DNA of 64,000 nt, taken from positions 744,001 to 808,000 of the forward strand of contig CAWDUX010000002.1 in the NCBI GenBank assembly GCA_963805605.1, in the 5' to 3' direction. How positions within the stretch are numbered: position 1 is the stretch's first letter; the number at the start of each line of letters is the position of its first letter. This DNA is from Actinocatenispora sp963805605. GTDB taxonomy: Bacteria > Actinomycetota > Actinomycetes > Mycobacteriales > Micromonosporaceae. Positions 56,896 through 64,000 of the stretch are shown here, one piece after another. The translations under genes and the position numbers were made by a program. The notes beneath the pieces were generated by a model. It worked only from the letters and a program-made list of their open reading frames with translations, was not told the origin of the DNA and did not search any database.

Positions 56896-57941
56896 GTACC
56901 GATCAGCACGATGTCAAGGTGTCGGGCCCGCTGCGCGCCCGACTGGACAGCCGTCTGATGTCCACGGCGCCGACCCCGGTGGTGCAGGTGGCGCTGCGGG
57001 TCGGGCAACGCCGCAGCAGGCTGTGGCTGAAGCTGGAGGTGGGGAGCCGGTCGGGTTCGATCAAGGAACGGACCGCACTGAGCCTGGTGGCCTCCGTCGC
57101 GGATCGACTCGACGGCACGGACCCGCTGCTCGTCGAGTCGACCTCCGGGAATCTCGGTGTGGCGCTGGCCGGCATCGCCAACGAGTTCGGGCTCCGTTTC
57201 GTCGCTGTCGTCGATCCGACGTTGCCTCCTCCGCTCGGCCGGTCGATCACCGATCTCGGTGGGGAACTCGAACTCGTGGTGGACCGGTCCGCGAGCGGTT
57301 ACCTGCCCGCACGGCTTCGTCGGGTACGGGAGCTGTGCCAGCAGGTCCCGCACGCGGTCTGGCCCAACCAGTACGAGAATCCGGCGAACCAGGACGCGCA
57401 TTTCCGCACCACCGGGCCGGAGATCGTCAGCCAGACCCACGGGGCGGTGGACGCGGTGTTCGTCGCCGTCTCGACCGGGGGCACGGTGGCGGGGATCGGT
57501 CGCTACCTGCGCAGCATCGGTTCGCAGGCCCGGATGGTGGCGGTCGATGTCGTCGGCTCGATCGCGTTGAGTGGAGAACCGGGCCCGCGCGCGCTCACCG
57601 GCATCGGTGCCGGGCGCCGCTCCCGCTTCGCCGATCCCGACTGCTATGACGAGGCGGTCTTCGTCGACAGTGGCCGGGCGATCGCCTTCTGCCGAGAGCT
57701 CTACGCCTCCACCGGGCTGCACGTGGGTGGATCGAGTGGAGCAGTGCTCGCGGGCTGTGCGGAATACCTGGCAGACCATCCCGAGATCGAGAACCCGGTC
57801 TGTGTCTGTGCGGACGGCGGCGCGAACTACACCGATACGATCTACAACGACGCATGGCTTGTCCGCCAACAGATCAACCTGTCGGATTGTCTTGTCGGCG
57901 CCGGCACACAGCGTGCCGTCGCAACCTTCGAGCAGATATAG
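56892..57941 (+). CDS. SbnA-like PLP synthase for 2,3-diaminopropionate
   Basis: A 349-residue fold-type II PLP enzyme of the cysteine synthase family. PLP lysine is in RSGSIKERTA, the substrate loop is ESTSGNLGVALA and the phosphate loop VSTGGTVAGIG. SbnA condenses O-phospho-L-serine with L-glutamate to give ACEGA, which SbnB then converts to L-2,3-diaminopropionate. The SbnB homologue at 37121 supports this pathway in preference to cysteine synthesis. The ATG overlaps the NRPS stop. A full-length C-terminus is retained (ends EQI). Confidence 0.88.
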   Translation: MSTDQHDVKVSGPLRARLDSRLMSTAPTPVVQVALRVGQRRSRLWLKLEVGSRSGSIKERTALSLVASVADRLDGTDPLLVESTSGNLGVALAGIANEFGLRFVAVVDPTLPPPLGRSITDLGGELELVVDRSASGYLPARLRRVRELCQQVPHAVWPNQYENPANQDAHFRTTGPEIVSQTHGAVDAVFVAVSTGGTVAGIGRYLRSIGSQARMVAVDVVGSIALSGEPGPRALTGIGAGRRSRFADPDCYDEAVFVDSGRAIAFCRELYASTGLHVGGSSGAVLAGCAEYLADHPEIENPVCVCADGGANYTDTIYNDAWLVRQQINLSDCLVGAGTQRAVATFEQI

Positions 57942-57950
57942 GGGCTGTCC

Positions 57951-59285
57951 GTGACGACGCCGCCAGAGGGTCTGTGGAGAAACCGTCCGTTCAATCTTCT
58001 GTGGACCAGCCAGACGCTGTCCGATCTCGGCAGCAACATGTCCACTCTCGCCTTTCCGCTACTCGTGCTGGCGGTGACCGGATCATCGGTACAGGCCGGC
58101 ATCGTGGGCACCCTCGCCGCGGTCACCCGGGTCGCGGTACGGATCCCGGCCGGTGTCCTGGTCGACCGGATGGACCGCCGCCGGCTCATGCTGATCTGCG
58201 ATGCCCTACGGCTGCTGGTGTTCGCGCTGCTGGGCGTGGCCGTCGTCATGGCCTGGGCGAAGCTGCCGCTGATCCTTCTCGTGGCCGCTGTCGAGGGCGT
58301 GTGTACCGGCGCTTTCAATGTGGCCGAACGCTCGGCGTTGCCGAGCCTGGTACGGCCCGACCAGGTGGCCGACGCGACAGCTCGTAATGAGGCCAGGGAG
58401 GCCGGTACGGCGCTGATCGGGCCACCCCTGGGCGGTCTGCTCTACGGTCTCGGTCGAGCCGTCCCCTTCTTCGGCGACGCGCTGACCTATGCGCTGTCGC
58501 TGATCGGGGTGGCGCTGATCCGGGTCCCGATGCAGCAGCGCAGGATCTCGACGGGCGGGTCCGCGGTGGGAGATCTCGCCCAAGGCATCAGGTTCGTCTG
58601 GCACCAACCGTTCCTGCGCGCCGTCCTGCTGTCCACGCCACTGCTCAACCTTGCCTTCAACGGCATGATCTTCGCGCTGATCCTGCTGTTCCGTCGGCAC
58701 GGCATGGCGCCGGGCCTGATCGGTACGATCGGCACCATCATCGGTGTGGCGGGCCTTGCCGGCGCGATCCTCGCCTCCGCGATCCGGCGTAGGTTCACCC
58801 TTCCCGTCCTGGCCATCGGGGTGTCCTGGTCGGCCGCCGTACTGATCGCGCTGTCAGCACCGCTGACAGCGGGCCTGCTGGCGGTGGTACCCATTGCCGC
58901 GGCGGTCGTCCTCATTCCGGCGATCAACTCGGCGTTCGCCGGACGGCAGGCTGCCGTCACCCCCGATCATCTGCTCGGCAAGGTGGTCGCGGTCGACCTG
59001 ACAGCGTCGATGTCGTTGTCCGCACTCGGGCCGGTCATCGCCGGTGTGGCGGTCGATTACCTCGGCGGTTTCCGCACGATGCTCGTGTTCGCAGGCATAG
59101 CCGCACTGGCGGCGCTGACCGTGACCCTGGCCAAGGGCATCCGTACCGTGGACAGCGATGCTGGGCCCGCCAACGCCCCGGCGGTAGCGGAGACCACCGC
59201 CGAGGAGGTACCGGCAACGGGCATGGCGTCGGATGAGGCAGCAACGGGTACGGCCGCCGACGGTCAGACGTCGTCGAGCAGCTGA
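57951..59285 (+). CDS. Second MFS exporter (EntS/MFS_3-like)
   Basis: A 444-residue transporter with about 11-12 membrane helices and an Ala/Thr/Glu-rich cytoplasmic tail of roughly 40 residues. The N-terminal FNLLWTSQTLSDLGSNMSTLAFPLLVL and the loop GVLVDRMDRRRLMLI place it with the same exporter subfamily as the MFS gene of the leftward operon, though the sequences are clearly different. It begins at GTG 57951 after AGGGG and ends 10 bp before the A-core gene. Export of the peptide or self-resistance is the likely role. Confidence 0.9.
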   Translation: MTTPPEGLWRNRPFNLLWTSQTLSDLGSNMSTLAFPLLVLAVTGSSVQAGIVGTLAAVTRVAVRIPAGVLVDRMDRRRLMLICDALRLLVFALLGVAVVMAWAKLPLILLVAAVEGVCTGAFNVAERSALPSLVRPDQVADATARNEAREAGTALIGPPLGGLLYGLGRAVPFFGDALTYALSLIGVALIRVPMQQRRISTGGSAVGDLAQGIRFVWHQPFLRAVLLSTPLLNLAFNGMIFALILLFRRHGMAPGLIGTIGTIIGVAGLAGAILASAIRRRFTLPVLAIGVSWSAAVLIALSAPLTAGLLAVVPIAAAVVLIPAINSAFAGRQAAVTPDHLLGKVVAVDLTASMSLSALGPVIAGVAVDYLGGFRTMLVFAGIAALAALTVTLAKGIRTVDSDAGPANAPAVAETTAEEVPATGMASDEAATGTAADGQTSSSS

Positions 59286-59295
59286 AGGAGATGTC

Positions 59296-60657
59296 ATGAC
59301 GGTCATGGACACGGACGCGGAGCCTGCGACGCGCAGCATGGTGCAGACCACGATCGAGCACTGGGCGCACGCCACGCCGGACGCGGCGGCGGTCACCGGC
59401 GAGGGCTACCAACTGTCCTATGCCGAACTGAACCGACGTGCGAACCAGCTGGCACATCATCTCCGTGACCAGGGCGTCGGCCCGGAGGCGGTCGTGGCGG
59501 TGTGCCTGGAACGTGGTTGGCGGCTCATCGTCACACTGCTGGCCGTCCTGAAGGCCGGCGGCGCGTACCTCCCCTTGGATCCGGATTTCCCGCCGGCCCG
59601 GCAGAATTTCATGCTGGCGGACGCGCAGGCCCAGGTGCTGGTGAGCGAGACAGGCCTGTGCGAACGGTTCGCTGATAGCCGTTGCACGGTGGTCGACATC
59701 GTCTCGGATGCCGAACAGATAGCACATGCCGGTACGGCGAACCCGCCGGTGAGCGCCCGGTCGGACAACCTGGTCTACGTCATCTACACCTCCGGTTCGA
59801 CGGGGAATCCGAAAGGTGTGCAGATCGAGCACGGCAGTCTGTGGGACTTTCTGACGAGTATGGACGAGCTGTGTCCGGCCTTCGCCGGTCATGGTTCGGC
59901 CCTGTTCTCGTCGGTCGCCTACGACATGCCGGTCCCCTCGATCTTCCTGCCGTTGATGCGCGGCAAGGACATCTACATCGTCGGTGGTGCCGGGGTCGCT
60001 GCGGTGGAGTCACTTGCGGTTGCGTTGGCGGCCGGTGCCGGCATCGAGATGTTGAAGATCACCCCGACCCATCTGGAGATCCTGGTCGCGGCGTTGCACA
60101 AGGTCGGCGGCCGGCTGCAGGTCGGATCCGTCGTGGTGGGCGGCGAGCCGTTCCAGTCGACGCATGTCGACCTGCTGCGGGAAGCGACGGCGTGCCGACC
60201 TCTGATCTTCAACGAGTACGGGCCGACCGAGACGACGGTCGGTGTGACGATCCACCAGGTGAACGAGGAGCGGACGACAGGGGGAGCCTGCGTACCGATC
60301 GGGCGAGCGGTCCCGCATGCCGAGGTGCTGCTGGTCGACGAGTTCGAGAACTCGGTCGGCACGGGCGGAACTGGTGAACTGTGGATCGCCGGGACCGGGC
60401 TGGCGCGGGGGTATCTGAACCAGCCGAGGTTGACCGCGGAGCGGTTCCGGCCGCATCCGTCACCCGCCTATGCCGGGCAGCGCGTCTACTGCACCGGTGA
60501 TCTCGGTAGAACCCACCCGGACGGCAACATCGAGTTTCTCGGCCGGCGGGACGACCAGGTCAAGATCCGGGGCAACCGGGTCGAACTCGGGGAGATATCA
60601 GCCGCCCTCACGGCGCTGGACTGCATCCAGTCGGCGGCCGTCGTCCTGTACGAGTGA
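59296..60657 (+). CDS. Free-standing adenylation core lacking A9-A10, probably the missing part of the split A domain
   Basis: A 453-residue protein with motifs A1-A8 in order: LSYAELNRRANQLA, LKAGGAYLPLDPDFP, YTSGSTGNPKG, AYDMPVPSIFLPL, NEYGPTETT, GELWIAGTGLARGY, YCTGDLG and GRRDDQVKIRGNRVELGEI. It ends at SAAVVLYE, one strand into the C-terminal subdomain, so the catalytic A10 lysine and any carrier are absent. NRPS 39432 starts at precisely the next strand and supplies A9, A10 and a carrier, so the two probably assemble into one working domain. No A9/A10 remnant is visible in any frame downstream of the stop. The pocket reads D-M-P-K-V-V-E-V-G, closest to the Asn/Asp type (D-L-T-K-x-G-E-V-G). 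ATG 59296 has AAGGAG 5 bases upstream; it is the last cluster gene. Confidence 0.9.
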   Translation: MTVMDTDAEPATRSMVQTTIEHWAHATPDAAAVTGEGYQLSYAELNRRANQLAHHLRDQGVGPEAVVAVCLERGWRLIVTLLAVLKAGGAYLPLDPDFPPARQNFMLADAQAQVLVSETGLCERFADSRCTVVDIVSDAEQIAHAGTANPPVSARSDNLVYVIYTSGSTGNPKGVQIEHGSLWDFLTSMDELCPAFAGHGSALFSSVAYDMPVPSIFLPLMRGKDIYIVGGAGVAAVESLAVALAAGAGIEMLKITPTHLEILVAALHKVGGRLQVGSVVVGGEPFQSTHVDLLREATACRPLIFNEYGPTETTVGVTIHQVNEERTTGGACVPIGRAVPHAEVLLVDEFENSVGTGGTGELWIAGTGLARGYLNQPRLTAERFRPHPSPAYAGQRVYCTGDLGRTHPDGNIEFLGRRDDQVKIRGNRVELGEISAALTALDCIQSAAVVLYE

Positions 60658-60824
60658 CTCCCGCGACTGGCCCTCAGAGTGATTGGACCTGAGAGTCAGG
60701 CGCTGGTCACTGCGGTGGTCCATCATGACCCGCTGGTGGGCGCCGGTCGGCGTCCTCGATGGCTCCGACCAGCCGGCGGTATGGGCGATGACCCGGGGTG
60801 AACCGGACCGCCCCCGGGGAGGGC

Positions 60825-60856
60825 GGAGGGTGCGGAGATGGGAGGGTGCGGAGATG
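60825..60856. repeat. Perfect tandem duplication of GGAGGGTGCGGAGATG
   Basis: Two exact 16-bp copies lie head to tail in the spacer between the cluster end and tRNA-Val. The 294-bp spacer (60658-60951) otherwise holds no supported gene. Confidence 0.85.
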
Positions 60857-60921
60857 ATCGAGGGATCTTCAGGGCCGCTGATCCGGAGCGACAGGCTCCC
60901 TTTCCGGCTCCCGCCGCCCGT

Positions 60922-60937
60922 GGCTCACGACTGAGCC
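60922..60937 (-). terminator. Hairpin GGCTCA-loop-TGAGCC behind tRNA-Val
   Basis: A perfect 6-bp stem with a 4-base loop begins 15 bp past the tRNA 3' end on the tRNA strand. It may stop the tRNA transcript and also transcription coming from the NRPS operon. Confidence 0.55.
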
Positions 60938-60951
60938 GGGGGCATTTCTGC

Positions 60952-61026
60952 TGGTGGGCGATACTGGGATCGAACCAGTGACCTCTTCGGTGTGAACGAA
61001 GCGCTCTCCCGCTGAGCTAATCGCCC
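60952..61026 (-). tRNA. tRNA-Val (anticodon CAC)
   Basis: The minus strand folds into a cloverleaf: acceptor arm GGGCGAT/ATCGCCC, D-arm with AGCTCAGC.GGGAGAGC, anticodon stem CTTCG/CGAAG with loop TTCACAC (anticodon CAC), T-arm CTGGTTCGATCCCAG and an encoded CCA end. The 3' end faces the biosynthetic cluster. Confidence 0.95.
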
Positions 61027-61088
61027 GGGAACGCTGAGAACTGTACCTGACGCTGCGGGTGCGCCTCTCGTCGAGGGGGTATGTCGCA

Positions 61089-61565
61089 TCAGTCGTGCAG
61101 CAGATGCCAGCCGATGGCCACTAGGTCGACGCCGAAGCTGATCCGTACGGACGCCCAGACGATGGCCGCGACCAGCATCATGCTGGCCAGGCCGATGATC
61201 GTACGGACGGGCCAGGAGCGGCGGCGCAGCCATTCGGTCCAGCGGTGCAGCTGACGGCGGGTGAAGTGCAGCAGGTGCTTGGCCCAGGCGAACTCGATGG
61301 CCAGTACGGCGAGGCCGGCAATCACGATGAGCCAGCCGGGCCCGGGCAGCGGTACGAGGATCAGTCCGCCGACGATGAGGACAGCCCCGAGTATGCCGAC
61401 GCCGGTACGCAGCGCGATCCGCCCGGTCCGTTGGGCTCGGATCCGGTCGAGCAGTCCGGGCCGCGGGCTGGCGCCGTCCTCGGAGTGGCCGGCGGTCTGC
61501 GGGTGATCGCCGGGTTCCGGCCGGGCGGCGGAGCCTGGGTGGGGGCCGGGCTCGGGTTGTTCCAC
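61089..61565 (-). CDS. TIGR02611-like small membrane protein
   Basis: A 158-residue protein with a Pro/Gly/His-rich, probably disordered N-terminus (about 50 residues) and two to three membrane segments. The core LVPLPGPGWLIVIAGLAVLAIE is characteristic of the TIGR02611 family of actinobacteria, whose function is unknown. Start GTG 61565 has a strong GGGAGGAG site 6 bases upstream, which excludes the longer in-frame ORF. It sits beside tRNA-Val and diverges from the SsgA-type gene. Confidence 0.83.
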   Translation of the reverse strand: MEQPEPGPHPGSAARPEPGDHPQTAGHSEDGASPRPGLLDRIRAQRTGRIALRTGVGILGAVLIVGGLILVPLPGPGWLIVIAGLAVLAIEFAWAKHLLHFTRRQLHRWTEWLRRRSWPVRTIIGLASMMLVAAIVWASVRISFGVDLVAIGWHLLHD

Positions 61566-61877
61566 TCGGCTCCTCCCGACTGCCGGAAGTGGTCCGACCA
61601 AGTTGGAGTCGACGGTACCGGACCCCAGAACTGTCCCATGATTTGGACGGCAATCCCAAATTAGCAAAAAAGCTGTAACGTTTTGTCCGACCTGTCCTGA
61701 CCCGTCCGGCGGTCCGACGAGGCACTCCGGCAACCGACGTATGCGCAGCCCGCGCAGGGGGTATCACCTCAGCAGAACGTTGACCCGGCCCGGTGGAGAC
61801 GCCGGGCCCATGCGCCCCCTACACGCATGACCGTCAGCGCGGGACCTACATCCCGCCGAACAGGCCAGGAGACGACG
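61566..61877. promoter_or_regulatory. Divergent intergenic region with a GGCCCGG/CCGGGCC hairpin
   Basis: This 312-bp stretch between the TIGR02611-like and SsgA-type genes contains no gene. An AT-rich patch at about 61650-61685 (AAATTAGCAAAAAAG) could belong to a promoter. A 7-bp inverted repeat (61787-61793 / 61802-61808) lies 70 bp before the SsgA-type start, preceded by TTGACC. Confidence 0.55.
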
Positions 61878-62312
61878 ATGCAGCCCACCACAGTCGAAGT
61901 GGAAGCCTCCCTACAGCTTGTCGCACCCGACTCTGTGAACCTGCCGGTACGCTCCAGTCTGCGTTACGACCCGGCCGACCCGTACGCGGTACACGTCCTG
62001 TTCCACCCGGACAACGGGGAGGGCGAGCCGGTCGGCTGGTCCTTTGCCCGCGACCTGCTGGTCGCCGGCCTCAGCGAAGCGACCGGAATCGGTGACGTAC
62101 GAGTCTGGCCCTGGTCCACGCCGCGCGGCCCGGTCGTCGCCCTCGCCCTGTCCTCACCCGACGGCAACGCGCTGTTCGAGGTTCCCCGCACCGTGCTTGC
62201 CCGGTTCCTGCGCCGTACGTTCGTGGCCGTACCGCGCGGTGAGGAAGGCCGCTACCTCGACATCGACGCCGCCGTCGGCCGGCTGCTCGGCCAGTCACCT
62301 CGCAAGGAATAG
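61878..62312 (+). CDS. SsgA-family sporulation / cell division regulator
   Basis: A 144-residue SsgA-like protein (SALP). Typical features are the VEASLQL start, LRYDPADPYAVHVLFHP, GWSFARDLLVAGL and the conserved C-terminal LARFLRRTFVAVPRGEE. SALPs control septum placement and peptidoglycan maturation during sporulation and occur only in morphologically complex actinomycetes, which helps to place the organism. ATG 61878 follows AGGAGA by 6 bases; upstream in-frame starts are less likely. Confidence 0.93.
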   Translation: MQPTTVEVEASLQLVAPDSVNLPVRSSLRYDPADPYAVHVLFHPDNGEGEPVGWSFARDLLVAGLSEATGIGDVRVWPWSTPRGPVVALALSSPDGNALFEVPRTVLARFLRRTFVAVPRGEEGRYLDIDAAVGRLLGQSPRKE

Positions 62313-62319
62313 CGGCCGG

Positions 62320-63066
62320 TCACGCCTGCGGCGGCTGCTCCCACCACAGGCCAAGGGTTTCGGCCAGCAGCTCCCGACCGCTGTCGGTGACCCGCAGCCC
62401 GCGGTCGCCGACAGCACGGCGTACCAGCCATCCCTCGGCGATGAAGCGCGCACAGATCGCCGCGCCCAGCGCGCCCGCCAGGTGCGAGCGGCGCTGGGTG
62501 AAGTCCAGGCACGGTCGGGCGAAGGTACGCCGTGCTGAGCGCGCTGCAGCGGTGTCCACGCCCAACGAGGTCAGTAGCGACTCCCCGTCCGCGGTCAGCT
62601 CGTAGCCGTCCCGGGCCGCGGCCAGAGCACCCCGGTCGATCAGCATGTCGTGCAGCGCCACCCCCACCCGGCCGGCCAGGTGGTCGTAGCACGTGCGGGC
62701 GTTGGCCAGGGCGAACTGTGAACGGGACTGGCGCAGCGACCGTACCGGCCGGGCCGGGCTGATCATGGCCAGTGCCTCCAGCGCCTGCCCCACCTCGTCG
62801 GAAGCCAGCCGGTAGTAGCGGTGCCGGCCCGCGGCAACCACCGTGACCAGGCCGCCGTCCCGCAGGCGGGCGAGGTGCTCGCTGGCGGTGGCGGGGGAGA
62901 CGCCGGCCATCCGGGCCAGCTCGCCGGCCGCCAGCGCACGGCCGTCCAGCAGCGCATCCAGCATCATGGCCCGGGCAGGCTCGCCGATCAGGCGCGCCAC
63001 GACGGACAGATCCACCTCGACGGTGCTCTCCACCGCAGCCCCGCGGGCGAGCGTCCGGGTACCCAT
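62320..63066 (-). CDS. ArsR-type winged-helix regulator
   Basis: A 248-residue regulator. The N-terminal winged helix (about residues 20-100) has IGEPARAMMLDALLDG, the recognition segment SPATASEHLARLRDGGLV and the wing AAGRHRYYRLAS typical of ArsR proteins. The C-terminal 140 residues are helical with a Cys/Arg/His-containing stretch (ARTCYDHLAGRVGVALHD) common to a larger actinobacterial subgroup of unknown ligand. It is divergent from the DinB-like gene, which may be its target. Confidence 0.88.
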   Translation of the reverse strand: MGTRTLARGAAVESTVEVDLSVVARLIGEPARAMMLDALLDGRALAAGELARMAGVSPATASEHLARLRDGGLVTVVAAGRHRYYRLASDEVGQALEALAMISPARPVRSLRQSRSQFALANARTCYDHLAGRVGVALHDMLIDRGALAAARDGYELTADGESLLTSLGVDTAAARSARRTFARPCLDFTQRRSHLAGALGAAICARFIAEGWLVRRAVGDRGLRVTDSGRELLAETLGLWWEQPPQA

Positions 63067-63132
63067 CCGGACACGCTAACGCCGCGACGTTTCGCCGCAC
63101 ACCGAAGTGAGCACGCTTTAGCGTCGCCGGTC

Positions 63133-63645
63133 ATGACGCGTTACCTGACAGCTGACAACGAGGCCGCCACCAGCGAGGACGACAGTCCCGATACCGACAA
63201 TCGGGACGTACGGGAACTGATCCCGGAGGCCGTCGAGGAGATACTCAGCCGGGCCGGGACCTGGCTGGCCTGGGACGGGCGAGCGGTGTACGCCGACGGC
63301 AACGCCTGGACGCCGCACAAGGCGCTGCGCCGCGTCACCGACCACCTGATCGACCATCTCACCGAGCTGGAGTGCCGGCGCGCCGGCCTGGCCTCGCCGC
63401 CCGACCAGTGGCATGGCCGCCGGCTCACCTTCGACGCAGACTTCGCCCGGTTCACCGAGGCTGAGCTGGACGAAGCCACCAGCCGGCTACGCAGGCTGGC
63501 GCTGTGCTACCGGGCCCACCTGTCCGCGCTGACCGACTCCGAACTGGACGCGGCGGCGTCGACCGGATGGACCATCCGGCAGATCGTGCACCACGTCGCC
63601 AACGTGACCTACTACGCCCGCTGTTTCGACGGCCAGATCGACTGA
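63133..63645 (+). CDS. DinB-like four-helix-bundle protein
   Basis: A 170-residue protein resembling the DinB / mycothiol-dependent isomerase superfamily. Candidate metal-binding histidines are in VTDHLIDHLTELE and IRQIVHHVANVTYYA. Members bind divalent metals and some use mycothiol as cofactor; the reaction here is unknown. It is divergent from the ArsR-type gene, 66 bp away, and starts at ATG 63133. Confidence 0.75.
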   Translation: MTRYLTADNEAATSEDDSPDTDNRDVRELIPEAVEEILSRAGTWLAWDGRAVYADGNAWTPHKALRRVTDHLIDHLTELECRRAGLASPPDQWHGRRLTFDADFARFTEAELDEATSRLRRLALCYRAHLSALTDSELDAAASTGWTIRQIVHHVANVTYYARCFDGQID

Positions 63646-63685
63646 TTCCGACCGGAGCATCGCCGGCGCATCGTAGCCTGACCGG

Positions 63686-64000
63686 ATGCGGCGTACGTAC
63701 GGTTTGCGGTTGCTGGTCATTGCGCTGGTACCGGCCCTGCTGGCCGTCGGCTGCGGGCCCGGGCGCGCTCCGGCTGTCCGGTCGGCACCGGCCTCGCCCT
63801 CAGCAGGCTCGCCGTCGCCGATCGGGCCACCCACCATCACCGTGGACTTCGCCGGCGATGTGCACTTCACCGGCCGTACGAGCCGGCTGCTGGCGCATCC
63901 GGACACCGCGTTCGGTCCGATCAGCGCCGAACTGTCCGCGGCGGACGTGAGCATCGTCAACCTGGAGACCGCGGTGACGACACGCGGGACGCAGGAGCCG
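63686..64000 (+). CDS. CapA-family lipoprotein, partial (runs off the window)
   Basis: Only the first 105 codons are present, with no stop before the window end. A lipoprotein signal (RRTYGLRLLVIALVPALLAVGC, Cys23 after LLAVG) is followed by a Pro/Ser-rich spacer and then ITVDFAGDVHFTG and SIVNLETAVTTRG, the first two metal-site motifs of the CapA/PGA_cap (poly-gamma-glutamate capsule) phosphoesterase fold. The rest of the gene lies beyond 64000. Confidence 0.82.
   Translation, partial: MRRTYGLRLLVIALVPALLAVGCGPGRAPAVRSAPASPSAGSPSPIGPPTITVDFAGDVHFTGRTSRLLAHPDTAFGPISAELSAADVSIVNLETAVTTRGTQEP

Noticed and set aside
22977..60657. Siderophore biosynthesis, suggested by SbnA/SbnB and EntS-like exporters
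   Set aside because: There are no siderophore uptake genes, catechol or hydroxamate enzymes, or iron-regulatory boxes that I could see; a reductase-released lipopeptide-like product fits the domains better. The flavin monooxygenase leaves a small doubt.
60658..60951. Possible frameshifted continuation of the A domain after the 59296 gene
   Set aside because: I read the following frames for A9 (LPxYMxP) and A10 (NGKxDR) patterns and found none; the only open frames are Arg/Trp-rich without motif. The gene seems to end truly at 60657.
1..64000. CRISPR arrays, insertion sequences or rRNA genes
   Set aside because: I saw no regularly spaced repeats, no transposase-like or integrase-like proteins, and no rRNA-like sequence.

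Overview
The window is GC-rich actinomycete chromosome. An SsgA-type sporulation regulator, an SPW-repeat membrane protein, LacI-type sugar regulation without its own ABC ATPase, and abundant GTG starts all point to a filamentous, sporulating actinobacterium. The family is not fixed by the sequence; a Micromonosporaceae-like genome would fit.

Left flank (about 1-18000) is mostly ordinary: a secreted penicillin-acylase-family hydrolase; a VWA protein and AAA+ ATPase pair; a PAP2 phosphatase; an alpha/beta hydrolase with a Cys in the nucleophile position; a small secreted HNH-like protein followed by a perfect 52-bp palindrome; and a carbohydrate-uptake operon (LacI regulator with a 14-bp palindromic operator, lipoprotein binding protein, two permeases, secreted glycoamylase-fold hydrolase). 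A membrane metallophosphoesterase and an SPW protein follow.

From 18101 to 22965 lie a fused ABC exporter, a MarR regulator and a divergent methyltransferase. The MarR and methyltransferase genes are separated by two copies of a 17-bp inverted repeat, probably the MarR operators.

The core (22977-60657) is a hybrid PKS-NRPS cluster with two divergent, tightly coupled operons. Leftward: an MFS exporter, a KS-AT-ACP PKS, and an aminotransferase/flavin-monooxygenase/C-A-T-C protein. Rightward: a class III aminotransferase, an SbnB-like enzyme, an MbtH protein, a carbamoyltransferase, two NRPSs ending in a thioester reductase, an SbnA-like enzyme, a second MFS exporter and a free-standing adenylation protein. 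Expected logic: one malonate extension leaves a beta-ketone, the aminotransferase converts it to a beta-amino acyl unit, seven amino acids are added, and the chain is released by reduction (aldehyde or alcohol). SbnA/SbnB should make L-2,3-diaminopropionate, and the carbamoyltransferase could turn it into 3-ureidoalanine.

The most unusual feature is that one adenylation domain appears to be split between two genes about 20 kb apart. The first large NRPS (39432) begins in the middle of an A domain: it has motifs A9-A10 and then a carrier domain, with an in-frame stop 9 bp upstream of its start. The last gene of the operon (59296-60657) encodes motifs A1-A8 and stops exactly where the other begins. 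The condensation domain for that module sits at the end of a third protein (22977-30476), so one NRPS module seems to be spread over three polypeptides.

Right flank (60658-64000) resumes housekeeping: a tRNA-Val(CAC) directly beside the cluster end, a TIGR02611-like membrane protein, an SsgA-family regulator, an ArsR-type regulator, a DinB-like protein, and a truncated CapA-type lipoprotein running off the window.
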